This document shows positions 44,496-54,657 of a DNA stretch of 58,199 nucleotides, in pieces. The notes below the pieces were generated by a model. The model saw only the letters and a list, made by a program, of their open reading frames with translations. It searched no databases and was not told the origin of the DNA. This DNA is from Mastigamoeba balamuthi (Eukaryota > Evosea > Mastigamoebida > Mastigamoebidae), in assembly GCA_902651635.1 (NCBI GenBank), contig CACRSC010000086.1, forward strand, positions 109,786 to 167,984, in the 5' to 3' direction. Position 1 is the stretch's first letter; each line of letters begins with the position of its first letter. The translations under genes and the position numbers were made by a program.

Positions 44496-45060
44496 TTAGT
44501 GGACGCGGATTCCGAAAGAACGCAGTGGAGACAACGTCCTGAGGGAAGTCGAGCGAGTCGGCGATGCCCTCGATGACCTTGCGCCAGGGGTCCTCCCACG
44601 CGAGCAGCCGCTGCGGGGGCGAGGCCCCACGTGCATGGGGGCAAGGCGCAGCTCTGACCAGGCGCTGACGATCTCCTGCAGCGTCCCCAGGCTGCCCGGC
44701 AGCACCACGATCGCGTCGCGCGCCCCGTGCAGCAGCAGCTCTATGCGCTCCAACAAGCTCGTCGTCGCTGTGGTCACGAGCACCGCCAGCAATCTCCCAG
44801 GTCAGGAGCACACTCGCACAGCTTCCCGAGTAGCATGTCGCGCAGAACGCGCAGAAATCAATTGACAGAGCCAGCGAGAAGAACGGGGGTGGCGAGCACC
44901 GATGACGCCGGTGCGGTTGGGGTTGGCGCCCCGCAGGCGCTCGACGGAGCTTGGGGACGACTACGCCGTACGAGCGGCCGCCGGCCTGCCTGGCGCCGAG
45001 AGCCGTGGCCCCATGGTCCCCACGTACCCTGTCTTCACGTGCGACGACACCCCCAGCGCC
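44496..45060 (-). pseudogene. LOG-family (lysine-decarboxylase-like) protein, frame-interrupted
   Basis: The minus strand reads KTGYVGTMG, then after a one-base shift LGARQAGGRSYGVVVP, a gap containing TCAATTGA (44858-44865), then LAVLVTTATTSLLERIELLL, RDAIVVLPGSLGTLQEIVS and, after another one-base shift, LLAWEDPWRKVIEG. PGSLGTLQE corresponds to the PGGxGTxxE nucleotide-binding motif of LOG/TIGR00730 proteins, with Ser for the second Gly. Both shifts fall where one more G in a GGGG run would restore the frame. LOG proteins hydrolyse nucleoside 5'-monophosphates (cytokinin-type in plants). Exon limits are unresolved. Confidence 0.55.
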
Positions 45061-45359
45061 AGCAGACGCAACGACACGTCATCACACACACTCCTCCCTG
45101 CTGCATTGTGTGGGTGGCAGAGGGCAGAGGGAAGAGGGCGAACGAGGGTGTAGCCCTTGAGGGCGAGCGAGGAGGCTGCACAGGGCGACAGAGGTCTGCC
45201 AGAGGACGTCGCCAGGCTGTGCGCCCGACCCCCCCGAACACCGTCACTGTCTGCTGGCCTGCAACCCCGCCTCCACGTCAGCTGTGGGTGGGGCACCGGG
45301 GGGAGAAGGCTGGGCACACGTCGAGGACAGAGGCAGGCACGTTGGGTGTAATCCAGAGA

Positions 45360-45818
45360 AAAATATCACTCGAAAAGATCCCAATGAATCTCACCTTGTT
45401 CTTACTGGTGCTGAATCAATTACTTAATCGGGGCGTGATTACGTGGAAAAGAAGAACAAACGCAGAGTGTCCATTCGTGACCGCCAGGTGCCCTTTGATA
45501 CCCCCTTAATAATTCATCTGCTTTTATTTTCACTTCAGAATTCATTGATTTCATATTCCATTGGTGTAATTGTAATTCGTGACCTTTATAAATATGACGA
45601 ATTATTTCATGACAAAGTGATTCGTCAGATTTCGTCATCACAAAACAAAAAAAAAGTCACTTTTGTTGCACGTGCTCCGCTTCGCTCCGCACTTGCAACC
45701 AAAGTGACTTTCTTTGCTTTTGTAGTTATGTAGATTTTGTCTCATCTCTATTTCAAGGTACTATTCTATTTTTTTATTTTATTATTGAAGTAATTTCTAT
45801 CATTTAAATTATCTTTGG
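45360..45818. other. AT-rich island with a perfect-loop hairpin
   Basis: About 450 bp far richer in A+T than either flank, with many ATTCAT/TTCGTGA-like words and no ORF. It contains the hairpin at 45656-45708. It could be an old non-autonomous element or organellar insertion. Nothing diagnostic. Confidence 0.45.
45656..45708. repeat. hairpin-forming inverted repeat
   Basis: The left arm begins GTCACTTTTGTTGCACGTGC and the right arm ends GCACTTGCAACCAAAGTGAC. They pair over 20 positions with a few mismatches around a TCCGCTTCGCTCC loop. Confidence 0.8.
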
Positions 45819-45869
45819 TTGACAGTTTTATTCTTTGCTTTTTTTTGTCATACTACCTCGAGAAGACAG

Positions 45870-46360
45870 CAGAAGATGTCCGTGCAGATTACCACTTCCA
45901 GCTGGCGATTGATTTCTGCCACCACGAGCTGCTGCCCCTTAACAACCTCTGTAAGTGACAAGGAGGAAAAGAAAATGAAGAAGAAGTGCTGCTCTGAGGG
46001 TCTCGAGCTCACCAGGGCAATGGAGCTGACATATGTTGAAAGCCTGGCTCAGATCACGCTGCCACAGGCCCATGGTATATATCCCAACAACCCACACATT
46101 GTGCAGAGCTGCATCAAGAAGATGCTGCATCCCGAGATGCGAGCAGTGGTTGTCGAATTGATGTCAATTACCATTGTCTGTCCAGGGCCCACACCGAGGT
46201 AGCTTGTGATCCACTCGATGAAGCAGCACTGAAAGTCTGCATAGACGACCTCGTCCATGTACAGAGAGGTTGTCCAGTATGGTCAGGCCTTGACTGGGAA
46301 CTCATGCACAATCTCAGGGATGCTGCTCTCGTCAGTGCCCAGGAAGACAATGAATGACAG
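45870..46360 (+). pseudogene. unrecognised coding remnant
   Basis: Protein-like sequence runs through two frames: KKKCCSEGLELTRAMELT and IVQSCIKKMLHPEMRAVVVE, then after a shift near 46190 CDPLDEAALKVCIDDLVHV to a TGA near 46355. No relative recognised. It may be a fragment of an old mobile element or gene. Confidence 0.3.
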
Positions 46361-47073
46361 GAGGCCGAAGTTGCCTTGAATATTCTCCCAAAGGTAGACC
46401 GTCTTGTGGCATGTGCACTCACAGCACTGGACCAGGGACCAGCAAGGTACTTGCTTCGGGGTATGGTGGTCTGCTTCTGCCCTGTGTGCTGCCTCTCTGA
46501 GTGAACATCCCTCAGCCTAAAAGAGCAGCCCATTTATGAGTCACGTGGAAAGACGGAGTTGTAGTACCACAGTTTCGTCTCACTCATTGGTACCACGAAT
46601 AGGGGCAATGGCGGACTTGGCATGCGAGCTCTTGCTTTCATCCCAAGCACTCATGGCATCTGACAGCGTAGTTGACAACAAAAGGTATTAGCAGTATTAT
46701 TCGTGGTATATCAAAGATACCAATGTGGAACATCACGTGCTTGGATCACTTTGTTTTGGGGGGCCTTTGTGATCAGAGCATTCAGGGAATCTGTCCTTTT
46801 GGATCAAAGTGTGATACTCTTCCCCACCCGAATGTGGTCCACCTGGTCTTGAGCACATTGCATGACTGGTGGATGGTGTTGATCTTGCAAGCCACCTTGT
46901 ACATAATGTATGAGCAGTTCAGGAAGGGGTCTTGCTGTCAGGCAGGCGATGACATGTGCTGGGACTTGCTGACCTACACGAGCCTGTGAGGGTCGATTAT
47001 CAAATGTGCTGACAACACAAGGAAGAGGAATGAGAGGAACTTACTTGCCAATTGAGGCACCAGCACTGCCCAG
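46361..47073. other. no supported gene
   Basis: Mixed sequence with a 105-codon ORF (46672-46989, +) that has Cys-rich stretches (LGGLCDQSIQGICPFGSKC) but no recognisable family. It could be another remnant. Confidence 0.35.
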
Positions 47074-47594
47074 ATGACAGCCACTTCCCATGAACATGTT
47101 CTGGCAGTAAACGATGTCGCACCACCGCAACACCTACTGCCTCTCAGCTGCAACATCGTATGCACGCTGCCCCACGCCCATGCCCGAGCTCTCACGTACT
47201 GCCTGACCTCATGCCTGTGCCCCATGCCCTGTTCCCGTGCAGTGATCCAGGCCCTCAGGGCCTCGCTCGCCTCAGAGAATGCCACGGCGTTGGTGCTGTT
47301 GTCCCTCAGTGCGCTGGGCAGCCTGACTGACAGTGGCCACGCTTGCTTTGTCTGGTGTGGCGGGCCCAGCGCGGTGCTGAGCACCCTGCTCAGGCACCCG
47401 CACAGCCCCGCTGTCACCAAGAGCGCCCTCAGCGCAGTCCCCTGTGCCTGCTGTGCGGCCCAAGAGGCCCTCTTGGCACACCACTGCCCCTCCCTAGAGT
47501 GTCTCACCTCGGCGACTGTCGAGGCGATGCAGAGGCACGCGGCACACGAGCCCGTGCAGTGCGTGGGCTGCCATGCCATCGTGTGCATCACCAA

Positions 47595-48370
47595 CACTGG
47601 ACGCCCAGACCTCGACGAGTGTGCGACGTGGTGCGGTGGGCGCAGTGCTGCATGCTCTCTGCCTCAGCAACAGTGCCATGGCAGCAAGCACCAGCAGCTC
47701 GTGGCAGCTCCGCCGCTTGATCATTGACAACCTGTGCATCACCAATCAACTCAAAATCCTCCTTCAATTCGACCCTTCCCCTTCCCTCCAAGCACAAGAG
47801 CCTGTTGTTGTGCTCCATACACACACACACGCGTGCACGCACTGCTGCCTGCCCCCTCCCCTGACCACCCTGCTCTTCTCCAGCGTGTGCGAGGTGCTGT
47901 CTGCTCTGTGCAGCAGTGGCAGTGCAGTAGCCCTGGATCAGGTGGCCGAGTCTCTTGGCCCGGTTGTCACCAGGGTGCACTGGGGGGTCAACAACGGTGG
48001 CAGTGTGGGGTGGCACGGCACTTCCCTGGCCTGCAGCATGCTGGCAGAGCTGGGCACCAACGGGAGTGCCCCTGCCCTGTCACTCCTCGCCAGCTCTGGC
48101 ACAGTGGATGATGTCGTGCCCCTGTTGCAGCAGGAGGGTGCCCTGCTGCCCAGCGCCCTGAGAGCCCAGGTGTACTGCCCTGTGGTCGCCCTGCTCTGCA
48201 GTATCATGGCCCGTGGTGGCCAGCTGGGCCGCACTGCTGTCCTGGATGCCGGGCTGCTGCAGGTACTGCTCAACGTGGCTGTGCAGCACATGGTTGAGCT
48301 GTCTGGCTGTGTAGCTTCCGTGCTGTGCAAGGCGATCGAGGCCATCTCGGCAGTCAGCCCCCCCCCCCCC
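47595..48370. repeat. first copy of a ~775-bp direct duplication ending at an N (assembly artefact likely)
   Basis: Identical by eye to 48380-49151 (offset 785). It ends in a C run (13 versus 12) and a short non-matching TCGGTTGG next to the N at 48379. This is what an unmerged contig overlap looks like. Confidence 0.85.
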
Positions 48371-48379
48371 TCGGTTGGN

Positions 48380-49151
48380 CACTGGACGCCCAGACCTCGA
48401 CGAGTGTGCGACGTGGTGCGGTGGGCGCAGTGCTGCATGCTCTCTGCCTCAGCAACAGTGCCATGGCAGCAAGCACCAGCAGCTCGTGGCAGCTCCGCCG
48501 CTTGATCATTGACAACCTGTGCATCACCAATCAACTCAAAATCCTCCTTCAATTCGACCCTTCCCCTTCCCTCCAAGCACAAGAGCCTGTTGTTGTGCTC
48601 CATACACACACACACGCGTGCACGCACTGCTGCCTGCCCCCTCCCCTGACCACCCTGCTCTTCTCCAGCGTGTGCGAGGTGCTGTCTGCTCTGTGCAGCA
48701 GTGGCAGTGCAGTAGCCCTGGATCAGGTGGCCGAGTCTCTTGGCCCGGTTGTCACCAGGGTGCACTGGGGGGTCAACAACGGTGGCAGTGTGGGGTGGCA
48801 CGGCACTTCCCTGGCCTGCAGCATGCTGGCAGAGCTGGGCACCAACGGGAGTGCCCCTGCCCTGTCACTCCTCGCCAGCTCTGGCACAGTGGATGATGTC
48901 GTGCCCCTGTTGCAGCAGGAGGGTGCCCTGCTGCCCAGCGCCCTGAGAGCCCAGGTGTACTGCCCTGTGGTCGCCCTGCTCTGCAGTATCATGGCCCGTG
49001 GTGGCCAGCTGGGCCGCACTGCTGTCCTGGATGCCGGGCTGCTGCAGGTACTGCTCAACGTGGCTGTGCAGCACATGGTTGAGCTGTCTGGCTGTGTAGC
49101 TTCCGTGCTGTGCAAGGCGATCGAGGCCATCTCGGCAGTCAGCCCCCCCCC
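48380..49151. repeat. second copy of the ~775-bp duplication
   Basis: Starts immediately after the N with CACTGGACGCCCAGACC, the same as 47595, and continues into unique sequence (GGTGAGCAGCAGCAG). Confidence 0.85.
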
Positions 49152-49856
49152 CCCTGGTGAGCAGCAGCAGCAGCAGAAGCAGTACACGGACGAAAAGGCC
49201 CTGGCCCTGGAGGTCTTGGCCTGCATCCTCAGCCACTTCCTCACAAACAGGGAGGTCGCCAAGGCTGCCCTGGTGGCCCTGCAGCCTGCTACAGTGCACG
49301 CTATGTGCTGCTGCTGCTGCTGCCTCTGCCACTCCGGTGGAGGTGAAGGCGGCAGCCCCTCTTCTGGAGCTCCTGCAGGCCAGGGTCGACAAGTGCTGCT
49401 GTCCTGCACTGCGGGGACGTCGTGTTCTTCCACCTGGCAGAACTGTGTGTTCTCGCTGGCCACGCAGAGGGAGCTCATGATCAAGGCTCTGTGCAGAGAG
49501 GCTGATGCCCTCAGGGCAGAGGCCTCCCAGCTCAGGACTGAGCTGGCCAAGTATGTAGACGGCCAGAGGAGGCTTGAGGAGCTGTAGAAGTCATACGATG
49601 ACCTGCTGCATGCTTACTAAGAGCTTGCATGAGCCCATGTGCTTGAGATTGCAGTACAATGTCAAGAAGACAGCCATCTTGGGCTCCTGCGCACACCAGA
49701 GGTTCTTGTGCACCTTACCTTTTTCATACAAGCAACAAGGGCCTCAGTCACGTCACAGGGGACAATCTGCTGTATGCAAAGTTTGATGTCCGCATACATG
49801 AGGGTGCCAGGTGGTCATGCTCTGAGCATTGGGACCGCCATGATAAAAAACGATGA

Positions 49857-49894
49857 GGTTGGCCCCAAAATAGATCATGATTTTGGGGCCAACC
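49857..49894. repeat. perfect 15-bp inverted repeat (hairpin)
   Basis: GGTTGGCCCCAAAAT (49857-49871) and ATTTTGGGGCCAACC (49880-49894) flank an 8-nt loop. It lies about 270 bp after the armadillo-like gene. It could be an element terminus or RNA hairpin; related GGGCCAACCC follows at 49910. Confidence 0.85.
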
Positions 49895-50285
49895 TATAGA
49901 GAATAATCAAGGGCCAACCCTGATTGGCCGAGCACATGCTTTGAACTGACTGCATGACTGTCAACATGTTGTTCCAGTGGCAGTTGCCATTTAAGCCCTG
50001 CTCAATGTCATAGTACAGCACAGGAGTGCCCTGGACGAGGGTCAGTGCTGACATAGCCAGGCAGCTCTTGCATGGATCACAGCCGCCCTTGACCAGGCAA
50101 GGTCAGTCATGGATCTCGACGTGGTTCCAGTCGAGCCTCACGTCATTCTGCACTGCCAGAGTCAGCTGGCACGAGCGTTGAACACATTCTCGAGCAAGTG
50201 CACACTACACTGGTTCATATGGAGGTCCTTAAGGTCCTGCTCAGCACGAAGCTGTGCACGGCATCCAGACTGGGTACTTGCTGTA
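49895..50285. other. no supported gene
   Basis: Intergenic or decayed sequence between the hairpin and the ART-like fragment. Short ORFs only. Confidence 0.35.
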
Positions 50286-50400
50286 AGGGTAACGTGTAGA
50301 CATCATCAGGTGACTCCTCAGTGAAGTTGATGAAGGTGCCCTGGGGGGCACGCACAGAGAGGGGCTGTGGAGGGGCTGAGTGGCTGGTCCGCAGGCACCA
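50286..50400 (-). pseudogene. C-terminal half of a second ART-like copy, separated by the retrotransposon
   Basis: The minus strand encodes GTFINFTEESPDDVYTL, matching the C terminus of the copy at 41768-42250 (EESPDDVYTF). The rest of this copy lies at 55984-56305, on the other side of the LTR element, with the AGGAG target duplication at the break. Confidence 0.6.
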
Positions 50401-50404
50401 GGAG

Positions 50405-50563
50405 TGTAGGGAACTGTACAATGAATGTAAAACAACGAACTGTTTTGTCTGACGTGTGTGTGCGAGGTGAATCATCCTGCCAGTGAAATGACAGTGGTGA
50501 AGTGGCACGGCCACGTGGCTGGCAGTGGTGAAGTGACATGGCCACGTGGCACGGGCCACGACA
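50405..50563 (-). repeat. 3' LTR (minus-strand orientation)
   Basis: 159 bp starting TGTAGGGAACTGTA and ending GGGCCACGACA on the plus strand. Preceded by AGGAG. It contains internal repeats of CACGGCCACGTGGC-like sequence. Confidence 0.9.
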
Positions 50564-50584
50564 TCACCTTCCTTCACAGAAAGG

Positions 50585-50885
50585 CTGGTGAGGCTCTTCG
50601 TGCTGGGGCACTTGCATCCCATGGCAGGGCATGGTGGGGTACAGCACATGATGCGCCACATCTTGGCAGCTATCAAGTGGCCAGGGATGGAGGGCGATGT
50701 AGCCAGGATGGTCAGGGAGTGCCCAGCGTGCCAGAAGGAGCATGCTAAGCACCCACACAGTGCGGACATGGGCACTACAGTGGCACACAACCCATTTAAC
50801 AGTGTTTTCCTCGACTACATTGGCCCATTCCAGGAGAGCAGGGGCTGCAAGTACATCCTCGTGATGATCGATCGGTTCTCGCACT
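50585..50885 (+). pseudogene. inverted fragment of the element's integrase
   Basis: Plus-strand reading RLFVLGHLHPMAGHGGV through CPACQKEHAKH to GPFQESRGCKYILV, i.e. the HHCC zinc domain and the first catalytic Asp strand. It matches the minus-strand integrase near 51958-52257, in opposite orientation, with differences only at CpG sites. It is sandwiched between the full 3' LTR with its purine tract and the truncated LTR at 50886-50960. Confidence 0.85.
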
Positions 50886-50960
50886 GCCACGTGGCTGGCA
50901 GTGGTGAAGTGACACAGCCACGTGGCACGGGCCACGACATTGCCTTCCTTCACAGAAAGG
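50886..50960 (-). repeat. truncated LTR plus purine tract
   Basis: 75 bp matching 50510-50584 (terminal LTR section and adjoining CCTTCCTTCACAGAAAGG), with two differing dinucleotides, both CG-type sites. Confidence 0.85.
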
Positions 50961-51048
50961 CAGTACGATCAGTCAACCTACCCCTTCGGGATCTGTGGCC
51001 TCCTCAGCTTGTGAACCCTCATGTACTCCTGGACGACTGGGCTCCACC

Positions 51049-54000
51049 TCACGTCCTGGTACTCGTTCCACACATCGGGGTGATCTTGACGTCGGGGTAT
51101 CCCAAGTACTTCAACCGGAAATAGAGTTTCGTCCCTTGGCATTTGTGGGTGTAGATCTTCTCAATGAGGTACTTGTTCTTGTTGACCACTTCGGCTGTCA
51201 GCTCCTCCAGGCTGAGTGTGCCAGGCCAGAACTGGTGCAACCTGTTCACATGCACCTTTGATTGCACATGGTCGATCAGGCTCTCGGTGGTGTAGATGAG
51301 GCGGTGGTCCTGGCAAACGACGATTTCTGGGCCCTTCCACGAAAAACCCAACTTGGTCTTCCGCTCGAAGTGGATCAGGACGTAGTCGCCGACCGCAAAG
51401 TCGATCTGGCCCTTGGCCCTTGCCCTGTACGTTGCCTCGATCTCCTTCCCGAGCGCCTCCTGGATTTCACGCACCCTCGGTAACAGCGATGCTGCCTGGA
51501 TCGTGGTCTGGGCAGCAACCGAGAGAGGCTCGTTTCCCGCTGTTGTTTCGGGCATCGTGACATTGATTGGCAACCGTGGTGCAAACCCATGGACCATGTT
51601 CCACGGGGTCGTTCCCAGCGTCCTCGAGTAGTTGCAATTGATCGCCAAAGCCACTGGCACCACAATGTCTGCCCAGCTGTTGGTCACGTTCTCCTTGTGC
51701 ATAACACAATGCAATGTAGACTCGACATCTAAGTTCTTGCGCTCCACTGCACCGTGTCCTTCGGGATGTAGGGGAAGCAAGACATGGTGTCTAATATGCA
51801 GTACCCTGCACATCTCGGTGAATGCCCCCGCCATGAATTCCTTGGCCCCGTCACTGTAGAACTGGTTGACGAGTCCGTGAATGCACAACCAGTGCTTCCA
51901 AACGACCTCAGCTGTCAGCTCTCCTTGTGTCATTGCTGTCGGCTCCAATACCACCCAGTGTGAGAACCGATCGATCGTCACGAGGATGTACTTGCAGCCC
52001 CTGCTCTCCTGGAACGGGCCGATGTAGTCGAGGAAAACACTGTCGAACAGGTTGTGTGCCACTGTAGTGCCCATGTCCACACTGTGTGGGTGCTTAGCAT
52101 GCTCCTTCTGGCACGCTGGGCACTCCCTGACCATCCTGGCTACATCACCCTCCATCCCTGGCCACTTGATAGCTGCCGAGATGCGGCGCATCGTGCGCTG
52201 TACCCCACCATGCCCTGCCATGGGATGCAAGTGCCCCAGCACGAAGAGCCTCACCAGCACCTCCACACTGGGCCTCTCGTTCAGGACAATGACGTTGTCC
52301 ACCAACTCGTAATGTAGGTTCTCGATGAAGGCTCATACTGCCTCGATCACGTCGTCATGGTCCTTGTATCCCTGTCCATCGTCCCTGATCATGTCCACGA
52401 GGAAAGTCTCGATGTCCTCCTCCTCAGCAATCTCTACCAGGTGGCTCTCGACCACCTTTCCTGGCTGCCACGAGATGTACTGTTCCCCTTTCTTGAGTGG
52501 GAACGACTGCGAGAAGTAGTCACCGATGAAATTCTGCTCGCCCAGTTGGAACACAATGACGTAGTCGAACCCCGACAAAATAACCATCCAGCACAGTATG
52601 CGGCGGTTGACCAACGTTTCCATCCAACGCAGGTTGTTGTGGTCCGGGCAGACCACCAGGGGTCCAGAAATGTATGGTCTGGCCTTCTGCATGAGGAACA
52701 CTGTAGCGTACGCCTCCTTTTTGCCTGTTGTCATCTGTTGACGCTCGCTGATGGTGAGCTTGTGCGAGCAGAGCAGCAGGATGTGGAGCTCGCCCGTCTC
52801 AGGGTCCTGCTGAAGGACTGCACCCCTGATGCCATACTCGCAGGCATCTGGATGAATGACGATTGTAGCTCCTGGGATGGGCTGTGCCAGGATGGCCGGG
52901 GTGAGCAGCGCCGTGATCACCTTGTTGAACGCCTTCTCTGTGCTTGCCGTGCGCTGGACCAATGTGTGCTTCGACCCCTTGCCCTCGTCGAGTGCCCTCT
53001 GCTGTGTGTTGGTCAGCAGCTCCCAGAGTGGGGCCACGACATCGGTGTAGTTGGGGATGAAGGGGGCCAGCCACTGGGTGAACCCCAGGAACGACTGAAG
53101 CATCAACATCGTGAATGGGAATACTGCGTCCCGCAATGGTGCCAGCCTCTTCATGTCCACCTCCACTGAGTCCTCAGTCACTACGCGTCCCAGGATGTGT
53201 GTTTTCGGGAATCCGATCTCACACTTCTCGGCGTTGAGCTTGATGTGCAACTTCCTGCACACCTCGAGGAACTTGTGTGTGTAGAGGTAGAGCTTCTCCA
53301 ATGTGGTCGCTGCCTCGATGCAGTCATTGATGTAGTTCATGAAGAACTCCATGAGGCCCTCCTTCTCGAGAATGTACTCGCCTGCATTCTGGAAGAAGGG
53401 TGCCGCATTGCAGGAACCAAATATCACCCGGGTTGGGCGGTAGACTCCAAACGGTGTGTTCAGCGCCAGGAACCTCAAGGTCTCCTTGTCATTCTTGCCC
53501 TGCCAGTAGCCTCTCTTCCAGTTGAACTTGGCCTGGTACTGCTTCCCACTGCAGAACTTGATCACGTTGCGAGTGTACCGCATTGGGTACTTGATCTTGA
53601 CTGTGATGGCGTTCTTTTTGCGGTAGTCTCCACACATCCAGAACACCCCAGGACTGGACTCGGCCACGGTGATCAGGGTAGCCTCCTCCTTCCAGATCAT
53701 CGTGTCCTTGACATAGATCCCGATGGCCTTGTACTTGTCAAGCTCGCTCTTGACAAATGCCTTCTTGGTGTCCGAGAGTACGTGGTCCGACTCGTAAGGC
53801 ATGTTGGCCCCTTCGAGTATGTCAATGTGGAACTTTTGCGGTAGCTGCATGGGCTGGTCGTCCAATGGGTCGAAAACGTCGGAAAATTCCATGAACAGCT
53901 CGGTGAACTTTGTGCACCACTGTGGGTTCTCCGTGATCAGGGGTCCCAACTTGATCGGGGGCATCGTCCCCTTCTCGAACATCCTCGTGATGTTTGGCAT

Positions 54001-54657
54001 TGGGATGTCAATGGGGTCTGCTGTGAGCTCGTCCCTGACAAGCTTGTTGTATGTGATCACTGGTGGCGTTGTCAACGAGATCACGTAGTGCTGGGTGTCC
54101 CTCAGCCCGATCAGGACGAAATCCCCTGCTGGAGTCATTGGCATGACAAACACCACCACATCCTGGAATGGTGCTCCCTGCTCAAACACGAGTGGGATGA
54201 ACACAGCCAGTGTGATCAGGTCGATGCTGCCATTGCTGTTCTTGAACTTGATCAGGTGATGCAGCCTCCTGATGTAGTTCTTGAGGTTTGCCGTGAATTT
54301 CTCGCTCACGAAGGATCGATTGGCCCCTGGGTCAATCTGGTACTCCAACGAGTTCAGCAGGCCTGCTCCCACGTTGGCCTTGACATAGATGCACCACTCC
54401 TTGATCACTGATGGTGGCTTGTAAATGAGCTCGTCCTCGATGTCACAAAGGTCGAACTCCTTCGGGTTGAGCGTTGTGTACGGGTTGATGTCCTCGACAT
54501 CACTTCCGTCCATGGTAGTGAGCTTCTTGATCGTGTCTGGCCCTTGCTTGGCTCCTGGCCCGTCCCTGGTCATTGCCCTGACCCAGTCTCCTTGCTCGAG
54601 CTGCGACAGCTGCACCGAGGGTGCTCCACTGTTGTCGGGGGTGTCAGTGGCTCCCAT
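51049..54657 (-). CDS. retrotransposon Pol: protease-like, RT, RNase H, integrase (one in-frame UGA)
   Basis: ATG 54657 lies inside the last codons of gag (14-nt overlap, different frame). In order: a retropepsin-like DPGANRSFVS (about residue 109; Pro where Thr/Ser is usual); RT with CGDYRKKN, motif A FNWKRGYWQ (about 378) and motif C YIND (about 442), both catalytic Asp positions replaced by Asn; RNase H (HPDACEYGIRG, CPDHNNL); an in-frame TGA at 52333-52335; then integrase with HLHPMAGH / CPAC zinc ligands and a DDE core (LDYIGP, YSDGAKEF, GAVERKN). The last ~40 codons look chromodomain-like but lose frame before the conserved end. The protein cannot be active as read. Confidence 0.88.

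Larger units (their letters stand above)
47243..49587 (+). pseudogene. armadillo-repeat-like protein gene with coiled-coil C terminus, frame-broken and partly duplicated in the assembly
   Basis: From a CAG acceptor at 47242: helical ARM-like repeats (LVLLSLSALGSLTDSGHA, then VGCHAIVCITNTGRPDLDEC), a one-base shift (near 47630, again at 48415), GAVGAVLHALCLSNSA, an intron (47734-47883 and again 48519-48668, GTGCAT...CAG) that joins LIIDNL to VCEVLSALCSSGS, further repeats, a Gln run, and a terminal coiled coil (ELMIKALCREADALRAE) to TAG 49585. 47595-48370 is repeated at 48380-49151 across an N. A further frame change lies near 49310. ARM repeats are protein-binding scaffolds. It may be a real gene with sequencing errors. 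Confidence 0.5.

Noticed and set aside
44600-44660. 20-nt intron (GTGGGG...GCAG) that would restore the LOG-like frame
   Set aside because: All supported introns here are at least 44 nt; a missing G in a GGGG run is simpler.
47595-49151. Genuine tandem exon duplication in the armadillo-like gene
   Set aside because: The copies appear identical and an N sits exactly at the junction.
50886-50960. A second independent solo LTR
   Set aside because: It lies inside the AGGAG-bounded element and carries the purine tract, so it is part of the rearranged 3' end.
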